64,000 bases of DNA. Origin: Nocardioides bizhenqiangii. Lineage in GTDB: Bacteria > Actinomycetota > Actinomycetes > Propionibacteriales > Nocardioidaceae. The stretch lies in assembly GCF_034661235.1 (NCBI RefSeq), contig NZ_CP141059.1, positions 1 through 64,000 of the forward strand, in the 5' to 3' direction. Numbering within the stretch: the first letter of the stretch is position 1; the number at the start of each line of letters is the position of its first letter. Positions 1 to 9,239 of the stretch are shown here, piece after piece. A program made the translations under genes and the position numbers. The notes beneath the pieces are model-generated. The model did not search any database. It saw only the letters and a program-made list of their open reading frames with translations, and was not told where the DNA came from.

Positions 1-1521
1 CGAAGCGAGACGCCCGAGGCGGACCCCGCACCGACCCTCCTGGAGGACGCCTGGCAGTCCGTGATCGACGAGCTCCAGGCGCCGCAGCGCGCGTGGCTCC
101 AGGGCAGTCGCCCGGTGACCCTGCACGGCACGACCGCGATCGTGGCCGTCCCCGACGAGTTCACCCGCAAGCGGCTCGAGGGCCGGGTGCGCAGTCACCT
201 CGAGGACGCGCTCACCGACCGGTTCGGCCACGCCGTCCAGCTCGCGGTCACGGTCGACCCGAGCCTTCCCCACGGTGCGAAGGAGGCCCAGCCGGCCGAG
301 CAGGGTCCGTCGACGGCCCAGACCGAGCCGCCCGAGGCGAATGGCTTTGGCGACATATCGACAAATCGACAGGTCGACTCGGCGACGTACGACGACCCGG
401 GCACGCCGACGTTCGACGCGATCCGGTCCACCTTCCCGCCGGCCACCCCGATGCACGCCGGCCAGCAGGTGCCGCACACGCCCGAGTCACGGCTGAACCC
501 GAAGTACACGTTCGAGACGTTCGTCATCGGCTCGTCCAACCGGTTCCCCCACGCGGCCGCGGTCGCGGTGTCGGAGGCGCCGGGCAAGTCCTACAACCCG
601 CTGCTGGTCTACGGCGACTCCGGACTCGGCAAGACCCACCTGCTGCACGCGATCGGCCACTACGTCCGCAGCCTCTACGCCGGCGCGAAGGTGCGCTACG
701 TCAGCTCCGAGGAGTTCACCAACGAGTTCATCAACTCGATCCGCGACGACCGGCAGGACCGGTTCAAGCGGCGCTACCGCGAGGTCGACGTACTCCTCAT
801 CGACGACATCCAGTTCCTCCAGGGCAAGACCCAGACCCAGGAGGAGTTCTTCCACACCTTCAACTACCTGCACAACGCGCAGAAGCAGATCGTGCTGACG
901 TCCGACCAGGCGCCGAAGCGGCTCGAGGCGCTCGAGGACCGGCTGCGCAACCGATTCGAGTGGGGCCTGATCACCGACGTCCAGCCGCCCGACCTCGAGA
1001 CCCGCATCGCGATCCTCCGCAAGAAGGCCGCGATGGACCGGCTCACCGCGCCGCCCGACGTGCTGGAGTTCATCGCCAGCAAGATCCAGACCAACATCCG
1101 CGAGCTCGAGGGCGCGCTGATCCGGGTCACCGCGTTCGCCAACCTCAACCGGCAGGACGTCGACCTCACCCTCGCCGAGATCGTGCTCAAGGACCTGATC
1201 CCCGAGGGCGGCGAGCCCGAGATCACGGCGCCGCTGATCATCGCCCAGACGGCCGCCTACTTCGGCCTGACCATCGACGAGCTGACCGGCCCGAGCCGCG
1301 GCCGGCACCTGGTGATGGCCCGCCAGATCGCCATGTACCTCTGCCGCGAGCTCACCGGCCTGTCGCTGCCCAAGATCGGTGCCCAGTTCGGCAACCGCGA
1401 CCACACCACGGTCATGTACGCCGAGCGCAAGATCAACCAGCTCCTCGGCGAGCGTCGCGCGGTCTTCAACCAGGTCAGCGAGCTCACCAACCGCGTAAAG
1501 ATGACGGCCCGTCAAGGGTGA
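1..1521 (+). CDS. dnaA: Chromosomal replication initiator DnaA (5' partial)
   Basis: AAA+ ATPase that binds DnaA boxes and melts the origin. The frame is open from base 1 (506 codons visible), so the true start lies upstream; the GTG at 61 is internal to domain I. Domain I is followed by a Pro/Glu-rich linker (about codons 90-160). The Walker A motif GDSGLGKT is at codons 205-212 and Walker B LLIDD at 265-269. The C-terminal helix-turn-helix carries the DnaA signature RDHTTVMYAE. It is followed by the oriC-type spacer and dnaN, the usual actinobacterial order. The identity is certain; only the N-terminus is missing. Confidence 0.98.
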   Translation, partial: RSETPEADPAPTLLEDAWQSVIDELQAPQRAWLQGSRPVTLHGTTAIVAVPDEFTRKRLEGRVRSHLEDALTDRFGHAVQLAVTVDPSLPHGAKEAQPAEQGPSTAQTEPPEANGFGDISTNRQVDSATYDDPGTPTFDAIRSTFPPATPMHAGQQVPHTPESRLNPKYTFETFVIGSSNRFPHAAAVAVSEAPGKSYNPLLVYGDSGLGKTHLLHAIGHYVRSLYAGAKVRYVSSEEFTNEFINSIRDDRQDRFKRRYREVDVLLIDDIQFLQGKTQTQEEFFHTFNYLHNAQKQIVLTSDQAPKRLEALEDRLRNRFEWGLITDVQPPDLETRIAILRKKAAMDRLTAPPDVLEFIASKIQTNIRELEGALIRVTAFANLNRQDVDLTLAEIVLKDLIPEGGEPEITAPLIIAQTAAYFGLTIDELTGPSRGRHLVMARQIAMYLCRELTGLSLPKIGAQFGNRDHTTVMYAERKINQLLGERRAVFNQVSELTNRVKMTARQG

Positions 1522-1901
1522 TGGCGCGCCCTGTGGACGGCGCCCCCGAATTGGTGCGAACTACACGGGGAGGATTCTGTGGTCCCACGGGTCCGGTCGT
1601 TCCACAGCCGTTCCGAGTGCACAGCGATCGCTACGGACCGAGGTGTTCCTCCACACCGTCGCTCACACCCCGATTTGGCGTCTCACCTGCAGAGTCGCCG
1701 GCTCTCCACAGATTCCACCGACGCTATGACGACTACCGAATTACCTATGCTCCGATCCGACTGCAACAAACTCCTCGGCTCCACGCTGTGGACAACTGCC
1801 TCCGTGGCAGGATGCACCCTGCGCACATTCGTGTAACTCCCCACGCTGATGCTCCGAAGAACTGCACCACCCGTACTCCCACTGATGTGTAAGGACGCAC
1901 C
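1522..1901. other. oriC-type dnaA-dnaN spacer, candidate replication origin
   Basis: This is a 380-bp non-coding spacer between dnaA and dnaN, the place where Streptomyces and Mycobacterium keep oriC. It holds one perfect actinobacterial DnaA box on the minus strand (1787-1795) and weaker two-mismatch boxes near 1532-1540, 1647-1655 and 1702-1710. Short ORFs here have no family resemblance and no ribosome-binding site. Box density is low for an actinobacterial origin, so part of the origin may lie upstream of dnaA, outside the window. Confidence 0.75.
1787..1795 (-). promoter_or_regulatory. DnaA box, perfect consensus
   Basis: The plus strand reads TGTGGACAA, so the minus strand is TTGTCCACA, an exact match to the actinobacterial DnaA box consensus. 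It is the best box in the dnaA-dnaN spacer. Confidence 0.8.
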
Positions 1902-3056
1902 GTGAAGTTCCGTGTCGACCGCGATGTCTTCGCTGATGCCGTCGCCTGGGCCGCCCGCAGCCTCCCTGTCCGCCCGAGCGCACCCGTCCTGGCCGGGTTG
2001 CTGATCGAGGCCGGGGACGGCACCAACGGCGGCCTGGTCCTCTCCACCTTCGACTACGAGACCTCGTGTCGGGCCACGCTCACCGCCGAGGTGAGCGACG
2101 AGGGTTCCGCTCTGGTCAGCGGACGGTTGCTCGCCGACATCTGCCGGAGCCTGCCGGCCAAGCCGATCGACGTGATGCTCGACGGTGCCCGCGTCTCGCT
2201 CACGTGCGGGTCCGCACGGTTCTCGCTGCAGACGATGCCGGTGGAGGACTACCCGTCCATCCCCTCGATGCCGGCCGCCACCGGCACCGTTCCGAGTGAG
2301 GCGTTCGCGCACGCGGTCGCCCAGGCGGTGACCGCGGCCGGCCGCGACGACATGCTCCCGGTGCTCACCGGCGTGCGGCTCGAGATCGAGGGCGACACGA
2401 TCGCGCTGCTGGCGACCGACCGGTTCCGGCTCGCACAGCGCGAGCTCGCCTGGGCCCCGGGCCAGCCGGACGCCAGCCTCGCCGCCCTGGTGCCGGCCAA
2501 GGTGCTGGGCGACACCGCCAAGTCCCTGACCGCGGGCCCCGAGGTGACCATCGCGCTGTCGGCCACCGGCAGCGGCGACGGCCTGATCGGCTTCGAGGGC
2601 AGCGGGCCCGGCGGCGTCCGTCGTACGACGACGCGCCTGCTGGACGGCGAGTTCCCCAAGGTGCGCAGCCTCTTCCCGAGCGAGCGGCTCACGATCGCCA
2701 AGCTCGACAAGGCGGTGCTGGTCGAGGCCCTCAAGCGCGTCTCCCTGGTCGCCGAGCGCAACACGGCCGTCCAGCTCGCGTTCAAGGACGGCGTGCTCAC
2801 CCTCGACGCCGGTTCGGGTGACGAGGCGCAGGCCTCCGAGTCGATCGAGGCCCAGATCGAGGGCGACGACCTGGTCACCGGCTTCAACCCGCAGTTCCTG
2901 CTCGACGGGCTCGGCGCCATCGACGAGCCCGTGGTCGAGCTCGCCTTCACCCAGGCGTCCAAGCCGGTCGTGATCACCGGCACCGCCGACGAGTCGGCCT
3001 CCGACACCGCCGGCGCGTTCCGCTACCTGCTGATGCCCCGCCGCCTGTTGGGATAG
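1902..3056 (+). CDS. dnaN: DNA polymerase III beta sliding clamp
   Basis: 384 aa, the usual length for the family. It forms the dimeric ring that tethers the replicative polymerase to DNA. The three clamp domains are recognisable, from the N-terminal MKFRVDRDVF segment to the C-terminal YLLMPRR tail typical of beta clamps. The GTG start at 1902 sits about 6 bases after an AAGGA ribosome-binding site. It follows oriC and is 9 bases upstream of gnd, so the two are probably co-transcribed. Confidence 0.97.
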   Translation: MKFRVDRDVFADAVAWAARSLPVRPSAPVLAGLLIEAGDGTNGGLVLSTFDYETSCRATLTAEVSDEGSALVSGRLLADICRSLPAKPIDVMLDGARVSLTCGSARFSLQTMPVEDYPSIPSMPAATGTVPSEAFAHAVAQAVTAAGRDDMLPVLTGVRLEIEGDTIALLATDRFRLAQRELAWAPGQPDASLAALVPAKVLGDTAKSLTAGPEVTIALSATGSGDGLIGFEGSGPGGVRRTTTRLLDGEFPKVRSLFPSERLTIAKLDKAVLVEALKRVSLVAERNTAVQLAFKDGVLTLDAGSGDEAQASESIEAQIEGDDLVTGFNPQFLLDGLGAIDEPVVELAFTQASKPVVITGTADESASDTAGAFRYLLMPRRLLG

Positions 3057-3065
3057 GAGCCTTCG

Positions 3066-3950
3066 ATGCACATCGGACTCATCGGACTCGGCAAGATGGG
3101 CGGCAACATGCGCACCCGGATGCGCAACGCCGGGCTCACCGTCGTGGGCTACTCGCGCGACCCGCAGGTCTCCGACGTCGAGAGCCTCGAGGCCCTGGTC
3201 GAGGCGCTGCCCAGCCCGAGGGTGGTCTGGGTGATGATCCCTGCCGGCGAACCGACCCGCTCCACGATCGCCGCGCTCAAGGAGCTCCTCAGCGAGGGCG
3301 ACCTGGTGGTCGACGGCGGCAACTCCAAGTACACCGATGACGCGGTCAACGCCGCGTCGCTGGCCGAGAAGGGCATCGGGTTCGTCGACTGCGGCGTCTC
3401 CGGTGGTGTCTGGGGCCTGCAGAACGGCTACGCGCTGATGTACGGCGGGTCGGACGAGGACGCCGCGAAGGTGATGCCGGCGTTCGAGGCACTCAAGCCG
3501 CCCGACACCTCCGACGGCCTGGTCCACTGCGGCACCACGCCCGGCGCCGGCCACTTCGCGAAGATGGTTCACAACGGCATCGAGTACGCCATGATGCAGG
3601 CCTACGCCGAGGGCTGGGAGCTGCTCGACAAGGTCGACATCGTCGACAACGTGCCCGAGATCTTCGCCTCCTGGCGCACCGGCACCGTGGTCCGCTCCTG
3701 GCTGCTCGACCTGTTCGTCGACCAGCTGCGCGCCGACGAGCACCTCGACCAGCTCAAGGGCTACGCCGAGGATTCCGGCGAGGGTCGCTGGACGGTCGAG
3801 GCCGCGATCGAGAACGCAGTCCCGATGCCGGCCATCTCAGCCGCCCTGTTCGCCCGCTTCGTCTCACGCCAGGAGGACGACGTCGCGATGAAGGCGATCG
3901 CCGCGATGCGCAACGGGTTCGGCGGGCATGCCGTGACCAAGAGGGACTGA
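3066..3950 (+). CDS. gnd: 6-phosphogluconate dehydrogenase, decarboxylating (short form)
   Basis: Oxidises 6-phosphogluconate to ribulose 5-phosphate and CO2 in the pentose phosphate pathway. At 294 aa it belongs to the short bacterial class rather than the roughly 470-aa Gnd. It has an N-terminal Rossmann motif GLGKMG (residues 7-12), the DGGNS substrate motif, and the catalytic Lys/Asn segment GHFAKMVHNGIEY. ATG start, 9 bases after dnaN. A gnd gene between dnaN and recF is standard in many actinomycetes. NAD versus NADP preference cannot be read confidently. Confidence 0.93.
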   Translation: MHIGLIGLGKMGGNMRTRMRNAGLTVVGYSRDPQVSDVESLEALVEALPSPRVVWVMIPAGEPTRSTIAALKELLSEGDLVVDGGNSKYTDDAVNAASLAEKGIGFVDCGVSGGVWGLQNGYALMYGGSDEDAAKVMPAFEALKPPDTSDGLVHCGTTPGAGHFAKMVHNGIEYAMMQAYAEGWELLDKVDIVDNVPEIFASWRTGTVVRSWLLDLFVDQLRADEHLDQLKGYAEDSGEGRWTVEAAIENAVPMPAISAALFARFVSRQEDDVAMKAIAAMRNGFGGHAVTKRD

Positions 3951-3954
3951 CGCG

Positions 3955-4404
3955 CTAGATCGCGAAGGCGAGCCGCACCAGCGCGTAGCCGAGCCAGACG
4001 GCACCGATGCCGAGGGCGACGGGGTGCTTGAGCAGCCGGTCGATGCTGGGCGGTGGTGTGCGCCGTACCCGTCGCACGATGACGACGACCGCGAGCGCGA
4101 GGACCGCCGCGACGACGACCAGCCCGAACGCGTTGGCCGCGAACGACTCCTGCCACCAGCCGTGCGCGGCGTAGACCCAGGAGCGGGTGAGCCCGCAGCC
4201 GGGGCAGGGCAGCCCGGTGAGGGCGCGGAACGGGCACAGGACCGGCCCGTCCTCGATGTGATCGGGGGACAGCAGGAACGCCGCCCCGATGCCGGCGACC
4301 CCGCCTGCCGCGACGACGTCCGCGCCGGTGATGGTGGTGCGGACGCGCCGGAGGAGGCTGCCTTGTCGGCGCTCCTCGTGGGCGGGCGGGGTCGTGGTGG
4401 TCAT
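3955..4404 (-). CDS. DUF2752 membrane protein
   Basis: 149 aa with three hydrophobic segments (about residues 27-48, 82-108 and 128-149). The family hallmark LTGLPCPGCGLTRSW lies between the first two and gives the conserved CPxCG motif. Function of DUF2752 is unknown. It lies 22 bases downstream of the TM2-domain gene on the same strand, probably in one operon, and converges on gnd with only 4 bases between the stops. Both minus-strand genes interrupt the usual gnd-recF adjacency. Confidence 0.85.
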   Translation of the reverse strand: MTTTTPPAHEERRQGSLLRRVRTTITGADVVAAGGVAGIGAAFLLSPDHIEDGPVLCPFRALTGLPCPGCGLTRSWVYAAHGWWQESFAANAFGLVVVAAVLALAVVVIVRRVRRTPPPSIDRLLKHPVALGIGAVWLGYALVRLAFAI

Positions 4405-4426
4405 CGGATGGGTGGAGCGGGACGGA

Positions 4427-4855
4427 TCAGCGGAACGGGCGGCCGTCGACGTCGTGCTGCTTGCGCAGCGCGAACATGATCAGGTCGTAGATCGCCCAGA
4501 TGCCGCAGCCACCGCAGGTGAACAGCTTGCCGAGCCCGAGCCCGGTCTGGCCGAGGTAGAAGCGGTCGACGCCGAAGGTGCCGAGCAGCCACGACAGCAG
4601 GACGACGGTCAGCCACTCCTTGTCGGAGTACAGGCCGGGGACGTCCTTGGCCGCGATGTACTGCTGGCTGTCGCCGGTACGGACGGGCGTGTCGGCCTTG
4701 ATCTGGTTCGACACCGCCATCTGCGCCAGCGTGTTGAAGTCGAGCGGGCCCTGCTCCTGGCCGAGCACCGAGACGTAGAAGGGACCACCGGACTGCGGGA
4801 TCGGGGCCTGGGCGCCGTAGCCGCCCGGGGGCGGGGGAACTGGAGGTTGAGTCAT
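4427..4855 (-). CDS. GYF_2-like and TM2 domain membrane protein
   Basis: 142 aa. A Pro/Gly-rich start is followed by a GYF_2-like module (about residues 25-75, with [11 protein letters not shown]). A TM2 domain follows (about 77-135: two transmembrane helices joined by [11 protein letters not shown] and ending IYDLIMF). TM2 proteins are small integral membrane proteins of unclear role. ATG start; its promoter must lie in the 113-bp spacer shared with divergent recF. Domain calls are by motif; function is unknown. Confidence 0.85.
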   Translation of the reverse strand: MTQPPVPPPPGGYGAQAPIPQSGGPFYVSVLGQEQGPLDFNTLAQMAVSNQIKADTPVRTGDSQQYIAAKDVPGLYSDKEWLTVVLLSWLLGTFGVDRFYLGQTGLGLGKLFTCGGCGIWAIYDLIMFALRKQHDVDGRPFR

Positions 4856-4968
4856 GGGGAGCAGCCTAGGTCCACCGGGGGTCCTTCAAACATCATTCCG
4901 AAGGACCCTTTCGCTAAATCGGTGCCTCCGGCCACGTCGGCGTCGGGTGCGCGGGGGATGATGGGACG

Positions 4969-6111
4969 GTGCACGTCTCGCACCTGACCCTCCACGACTT
5001 CCGCTCGTACGGCGACGTGGAAGTGCCTCTCGACGCCGGCGTCACGGCGTTCGTCGGCCGCAACGGGCAGGGCAAGACCAACCTGGTCGAGGCGATCGAC
5101 TACCTCTCCCGGCTGGCGTCGCACCGGGTGGCGACCGACGCGCCGCTGATCCGCGCCGGTGCCGAGCAGGCGCTGGTGCGCGCGGCAGTGGTGCGGGACG
5201 GGCGGACCGCGGTGCTCGAGGTCGAGCTCAACCCGGGTCGCGCCAACCGGGCGCGGATCAACAAGTCGCCGCTGCCCCGGGCGCGCGACCTCATCGGCGT
5301 CCTGCGGGCCGTGGTCTTCAGCCCGGAGGACCTCGCGTTCGTCAAGGGCGACCCGTCCGAGCGCAGGCGGTTCCTCGACGACCTGCTGGTCCTGCGTACG
5401 CCGCGGCTGGCCGGCGTGCGCGCCGACTACGACCGGGTGCTCAAGCAGCGCAACAGCCTGCTCAAGACGATCTTCGCCGCCCGCGGCAGCAGCCGCGACG
5501 CGGCGCTGGCGACCCTGGCCGTGTGGGACGACCACCTCGTCGAGGTCGGCACCGAGCTGCTCGAGGCCCGGATGGCACTGGCCGCCGACCTGGCGCCGTA
5601 CGTCGGGAAGGCATACGAGGCGGTGGCCCGCGGCGCCTCTCGTGACGACGCCCGGATCGCGTACAGCACCCCGCTGGAGAAGCCGATCGCCGACTCCTTC
5701 CGCGCGGAGCTGGCGCGACGCCAGAATGACGAGATCGGGCGCGGGCTCACCCTGGTCGGCCCGCACCGCGACGACCTGCTGCTGACCCTCGGACCGGGGG
5801 AGGAGAGCCGGCTCCCCGTGAAGGGGTACGCGTCGCACGGCGAGTCGTGGTCGTTCGCGCTCGCGTTGCGGCTCGCGTCGTACGACCTGTTGCGGGGCGA
5901 CGGCGACGACCCGATCCTGATCCTGGACGACGTCTTCGCCGAGCTCGACACCGAACGACGCGACCAGCTCGCGGAGCTGGTCGCCGGTGCCGAGCAGGTG
6001 CTGGTGACCGCGGCGGTCGAGGCCGACGTGCCGACGCTGCTGGCCGGAGCGACCTTCATGGTCGCGGGAGGGGAGGTGACCCGTGTCGAAGGACGACCCG
6101 ACCCCGACTGA
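4969..6111 (+). CDS. recF: DNA replication/repair protein RecF
   Basis: 380-aa SMC-like ATPase that helps load RecA at gaps during recombinational repair. Walker A GRNGQGKT is at residues 30-37, and the C-terminal Walker B/D-loop reads [10 protein letters not shown]. The GTG start at 4969 has only a weak upstream GGGAC. The 3' end overlaps dciA by 29 bases, which suggests translational coupling. Confidence 0.96.
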   Translation: MHVSHLTLHDFRSYGDVEVPLDAGVTAFVGRNGQGKTNLVEAIDYLSRLASHRVATDAPLIRAGAEQALVRAAVVRDGRTAVLEVELNPGRANRARINKSPLPRARDLIGVLRAVVFSPEDLAFVKGDPSERRRFLDDLLVLRTPRLAGVRADYDRVLKQRNSLLKTIFAARGSSRDAALATLAVWDDHLVEVGTELLEARMALAADLAPYVGKAYEAVARGASRDDARIAYSTPLEKPIADSFRAELARRQNDEIGRGLTLVGPHRDDLLLTLGPGEESRLPVKGYASHGESWSFALALRLASYDLLRGDGDDPILILDDVFAELDTERRDQLAELVAGAEQVLVTAAVEADVPTLLAGATFMVAGGEVTRVEGRPDPD

Positions 6112-6661
6112 CGGGTCCGCCGACCCCGACGACGGTGCTGACGAGGATCACCGCGCCGACGGCCTCGACCTCGCCCGCGCCATGATGCGGGGCGCGGTCT
6201 CACCGGGGTCACCCGTGGCGCGCAAGCGCCGGCGACCCGGTGCCCGGACGCGACGTGCGCGCGGGGGCAACGAGGGCGGGCTCAGTGGCGCCTACCCGGA
6301 CGAGCGCGATCCCCAGCTGTTGGGCGGAGAGATCGGCCGGCTGGTCGACCAGCGGGGCTGGGGGCTCGACCTCCAGGTGCGCGGCGTCTTCGCGCGGTGG
6401 ACCGAGGTGGTCGGCGACGAGATCGGTGCGCACTCCGCCCCCGAGACGCTGACCGACGGCACCCTCGTCGTCCGCACCGACTCGACGGCGTGGGCGACCC
6501 AGCTCAAGCTGCTCGCGCCGAGCATCGTCAAGCGCCTCAACTCCGAGCTCGGCGACGGCACCGTGACCGTGGTCGAGGTGCTCGGACCCAACGCTCCGAG
6601 CTGGAAGCACGGGCGGCGCGGACTGCGCGACGGCCGCGGTCCGCGGGACACCTACGGCTAG
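6083..6661 (+). CDS. dciA: DUF721 protein, DciA-type replicative helicase loader
   Basis: 192 aa. The N-terminal ~65 residues are acidic then Arg-rich and probably disordered. The DUF721 domain occupies about residues 75-170 (from the GGEIGRLV helix through [10 protein letters not shown] to [12 protein letters not shown]). DciA (DUF721) is the widespread bacterial loader of DnaB; members next to recF and gyrB are typical of actinobacteria. The GTG start lies inside the recF 3' end. The loader role comes from family knowledge; the domain match is clear. Confidence 0.88.
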   Translation: MSKDDPTPTDGSADPDDGADEDHRADGLDLARAMMRGAVSPGSPVARKRRRPGARTRRARGGNEGGLSGAYPDERDPQLLGGEIGRLVDQRGWGLDLQVRGVFARWTEVVGDEIGAHSAPETLTDGTLVVRTDSTAWATQLKLLAPSIVKRLNSELGDGTVTVVEVLGPNAPSWKHGRRGLRDGRGPRDTYG

Positions 6662-6918
6662 TCGGCACGCCGTCCGCTGAGACCGTCGGAAACGGTGGGT
6701 CGTCGTACCGGGGCCTGTCCGGCCCCCTGTTCGGCGCTGGAAACCGCCTTATCGGCGCGCTGAGGGCCGCATTTCATCCACAGACCCCCCGCCCCACGGG
6801 ACGTCAACGTGTTCAGGGCCGCTCCGAGCGGTATCATGGCTCTCAGGCCGGGCGCACGCCCCACAAGCGTGAACGTCGGGCCTTCTGTGTGTCCAGGATC
6901 CAGAACCGAAGAGGTGCC

Positions 6919-9021
6919 GTGACCGCTGAGAACCCGACGTCAACCCCGACCAACGGGACCTTCTCCAACACCCCGACGGGTGACTACGACGCCTCCGCGA
7001 TCCAGGTCCTCGAAGGCCTCGAGGCGGTCCGCAAGCGGCCCGGCATGTACATCGGTTCCACCGGGGAGCGCGGCCTGCACCACCTGATCTGGGAGATCGT
7101 GGACAACGCGGTCGACGAGGCGCTGGCGGGGTTCTGCGACCGGATCGTCGTCACCCTGCAGGCCGACGGCGGGGTCCGGGTCGAGGACAACGGCCGCGGC
7201 ATCCCGACCGGCACCGCTCCCGGCCAGGACCTGCCGGCGGTGACGTTGGCGCTGACCATGCTGCACGCGGGCGGCAAGTTCGGCGGCGGCGGCTACAAGG
7301 TGTCCGGTGGTCTGCACGGTGTCGGCGTCTCGGTCGTCAACGCGCTCTCCCGCAACCTGCACGTGCAGGTCAGGAACCGCGGCAAGCTGTGGGAGCAGGA
7401 GTTCTCCCTCGGCGTCCCCGACTACCCGCTGCGCGAGGTGCGCGACCTCGAGGAGGGGGAGGGCACCGGCACGACCGTGACCTGGTACGCCTCGCCCGAC
7501 ATCTTCGAGACCACGACCTACAACCTCGAGACGATCACGACCCGGTTCCGCGAGATGGCCTTCCTCAACAAGGGCCTCGAGATCGTCGTCTTCGACGAGC
7601 GGCCGGCCGCGAGCGAGCTCGCCGACGCGGTCGCTGACGACACCATCAGCAACGACGTCGACCAGTCGCACACCGGTGCCATCGAACGCGCGGGCGGCGG
7701 CCTCAAGCAGGTCTTCAAGTACGAGCGCGGCCTGGTCGATTACGTCGAGCACATCAACCGCACCAAGACCGCGGCCAACCCGACGATCATCTCGTTCGAG
7801 GCGGACACCCCCGAGGACCCGGACAACCCTGGGAACCACATGAGCCTCGAGGTCGCGATGCAGTGGAACACCGGCTACAACGAGTCGGTCCACACCTTCG
7901 CCAACACGATCAACACCCACGAGGGCGGTACCCACGAGGAGGGCTTCCGCTCGGCGCTGACGTCGCTCGTCAACGGGTGGGGCGAGCAGTGGGGCCTGAT
8001 CAAGAAGCGAGAGGACCGGGTCAGCGGCGAGGACATCCGCGAGGGCCTGACCGCGATCATCTCGATCAAGCTCGGCGAGCCGCAGTTCGAGGGCCAGACC
8101 AAGACCAAGCTCGGCAACACCGAGGCCAAGGGGTTCGTGCAGCGGGTTGTCAACGACCAGCTCGGCGCCTGGCTGGAGGAGAACCCCACCGAGGGCAAGG
8201 AGATCATCCGCAAGTCGCAGGCCGCGGCGACCGCGCGCAACGCGGCGCGACAGGCCCGCGAGCTGGCCCGCTCCCGCAAGGGGCTCCTCGGTGGTGGCGG
8301 ACTGCCGGGCAAGCTGTCCGACTGCCAGTCGACCAACCCCGAGGAGTGCGAGGTCTTCATCGTCGAGGGCGACTCGGCGGGCGGCTCGGCGCGGCAGGGC
8401 CGCGACCCGCGGGTCCAGGCGATCCTCCCGATCCGCGGCAAGATCCTCAACGTCGAGAAGGCGCGGATCGACAAGGTGCTCGCCAACACCGAGGTGCAGG
8501 CGATCATCTCCGCCCTCGGCACCGGCATCCAGGAGGAGTTCGACCTGGAGAAGCTGCGCTACCACAAGATCGTGCTGATGGCCGACGCCGACGTCGACGG
8601 CCACCACATCAACACGCTCCTGCTGACGCTGCTGTTCCGCTTCATGAAGCCGCTCATCGAGCACGGCTTCGTCTACATGGCGCAGCCGCCGCTCTACCGG
8701 ATCCGGTGGAACAAGCCGGCCGAGCACGAGTTCGTCTACTCCGACACCGAGCGCGACCTGATGATGCGCGACGGCCTGGAGCAGGGCAAGAAGCTGCCCA
8801 AGGAGAACCCGGTCCAGCGCTACAAGGGTCTCGGCGAGATGAACGCCGAGGAGCTGTGGGAGACCACGATGAACCCCGAGCAGCGGTTGATGCTCCAGGT
8901 CACCCTCGACGACGCCGCCCAGGCCGACGAGATCTTCTCGATCCTGATGGGCGAGGACGTCGAGCAGCGGCGCTCGTTCATCCAGCGCAACGCGAAAGAC
9001 GTCCGCTTCCTTGACATCTGA
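6919..9021 (+). CDS. gyrB: DNA gyrase subunit B
   Basis: 700-aa ATPase subunit of gyrase, which introduces negative supercoils. The GHKL ATPase has NAVDEA, DNGRGIP and [14 protein letters not shown]. The TOPRIM region has EGDSAGGSA and DADVDGHH, and the C-terminus has [11 protein letters not shown] chose the GTG at 6919 because it follows a GAAGAGG ribosome-binding site and gives the normal N-terminus; the frame stays open upstream but that extension is not GyrB-like. The 257-bp spacer after dciA should hold the promoter; no clear hexamers stood out. Confidence 0.97.
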   Translation: MTAENPTSTPTNGTFSNTPTGDYDASAIQVLEGLEAVRKRPGMYIGSTGERGLHHLIWEIVDNAVDEALAGFCDRIVVTLQADGGVRVEDNGRGIPTGTAPGQDLPAVTLALTMLHAGGKFGGGGYKVSGGLHGVGVSVVNALSRNLHVQVRNRGKLWEQEFSLGVPDYPLREVRDLEEGEGTGTTVTWYASPDIFETTTYNLETITTRFREMAFLNKGLEIVVFDERPAASELADAVADDTISNDVDQSHTGAIERAGGGLKQVFKYERGLVDYVEHINRTKTAANPTIISFEADTPEDPDNPGNHMSLEVAMQWNTGYNESVHTFANTINTHEGGTHEEGFRSALTSLVNGWGEQWGLIKKREDRVSGEDIREGLTAIISIKLGEPQFEGQTKTKLGNTEAKGFVQRVVNDQLGAWLEENPTEGKEIIRKSQAAATARNAARQARELARSRKGLLGGGGLPGKLSDCQSTNPEECEVFIVEGDSAGGSARQGRDPRVQAILPIRGKILNVEKARIDKVLANTEVQAIISALGTGIQEEFDLEKLRYHKIVLMADADVDGHHINTLLLTLLFRFMKPLIEHGFVYMAQPPLYRIRWNKPAEHEFVYSDTERDLMMRDGLEQGKKLPKENPVQRYKGLGEMNAEELWETTMNPEQRLMLQVTLDDAAQADEIFSILMGEDVEQRRSFIQRNAKDVRFLDI

Positions 9022-9069
9022 CATCAGCCGGCTGAGTGAGCCGAACGCCGAGCTGTACCAGGGCTGGCG

Positions 9070-9137
9070 GCGAGCGAAGCGAGCAATGCCAGGCAGCCGA
9101 CCCGGCGGAAACTTTGTCCCTCGCGAGCGAAGCGAGC
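9070..9137. repeat. Two copies of a 15-bp repeat in the gyrB-gyrA spacer
   Basis: GCGAGCGAAGCGAGC occurs exactly at 9070-9084 and 9123-9137, 53 bp apart, inside the 218-bp gyrB-gyrA spacer. ACTTTGT (from about 9111) and ACAAAGT (about 9176) form an inverted pair around the second copy. The arrangement resembles an intergenic repeat family; role unknown. Confidence 0.7.
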
Positions 9138-9239
9138 CCCTTCGAAGTTTGCGCCGTGTCGGCGGGCGCGCACTAACAAAGTCTCCAGAACTCTATTTCC
9201 AGCCTTAGACACCCGTAGATCACGGCAGAGAGAGCAATC

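Noticed and set aside
1579..1836. 85-aa ORF in the dnaA-dnaN spacer
   Set aside because: Lies in the oriC-type region, crosses DnaA boxes and has no coding character.
1683..3743. 686-aa minus-strand open frame over dnaN and gnd
   Set aside because: Low-complexity composition typical of the complement of a GC-rich gene; dnaN and gnd on the plus strand are certain.
6397..6918. Upstream extension of the gyrB frame to an 874-aa reading
   Set aside because: The extra residues overlap dciA and are Arg-rich and not GyrB-like; GTG 6919 has a proper ribosome-binding site.
9011..9208. 65-aa plus-strand ORF in the gyrB-gyrA spacer
   Set aside because: Contains the repeated GCGAGCGAAGCGAGC element, lacks a ribosome-binding site and has no family resemblance.
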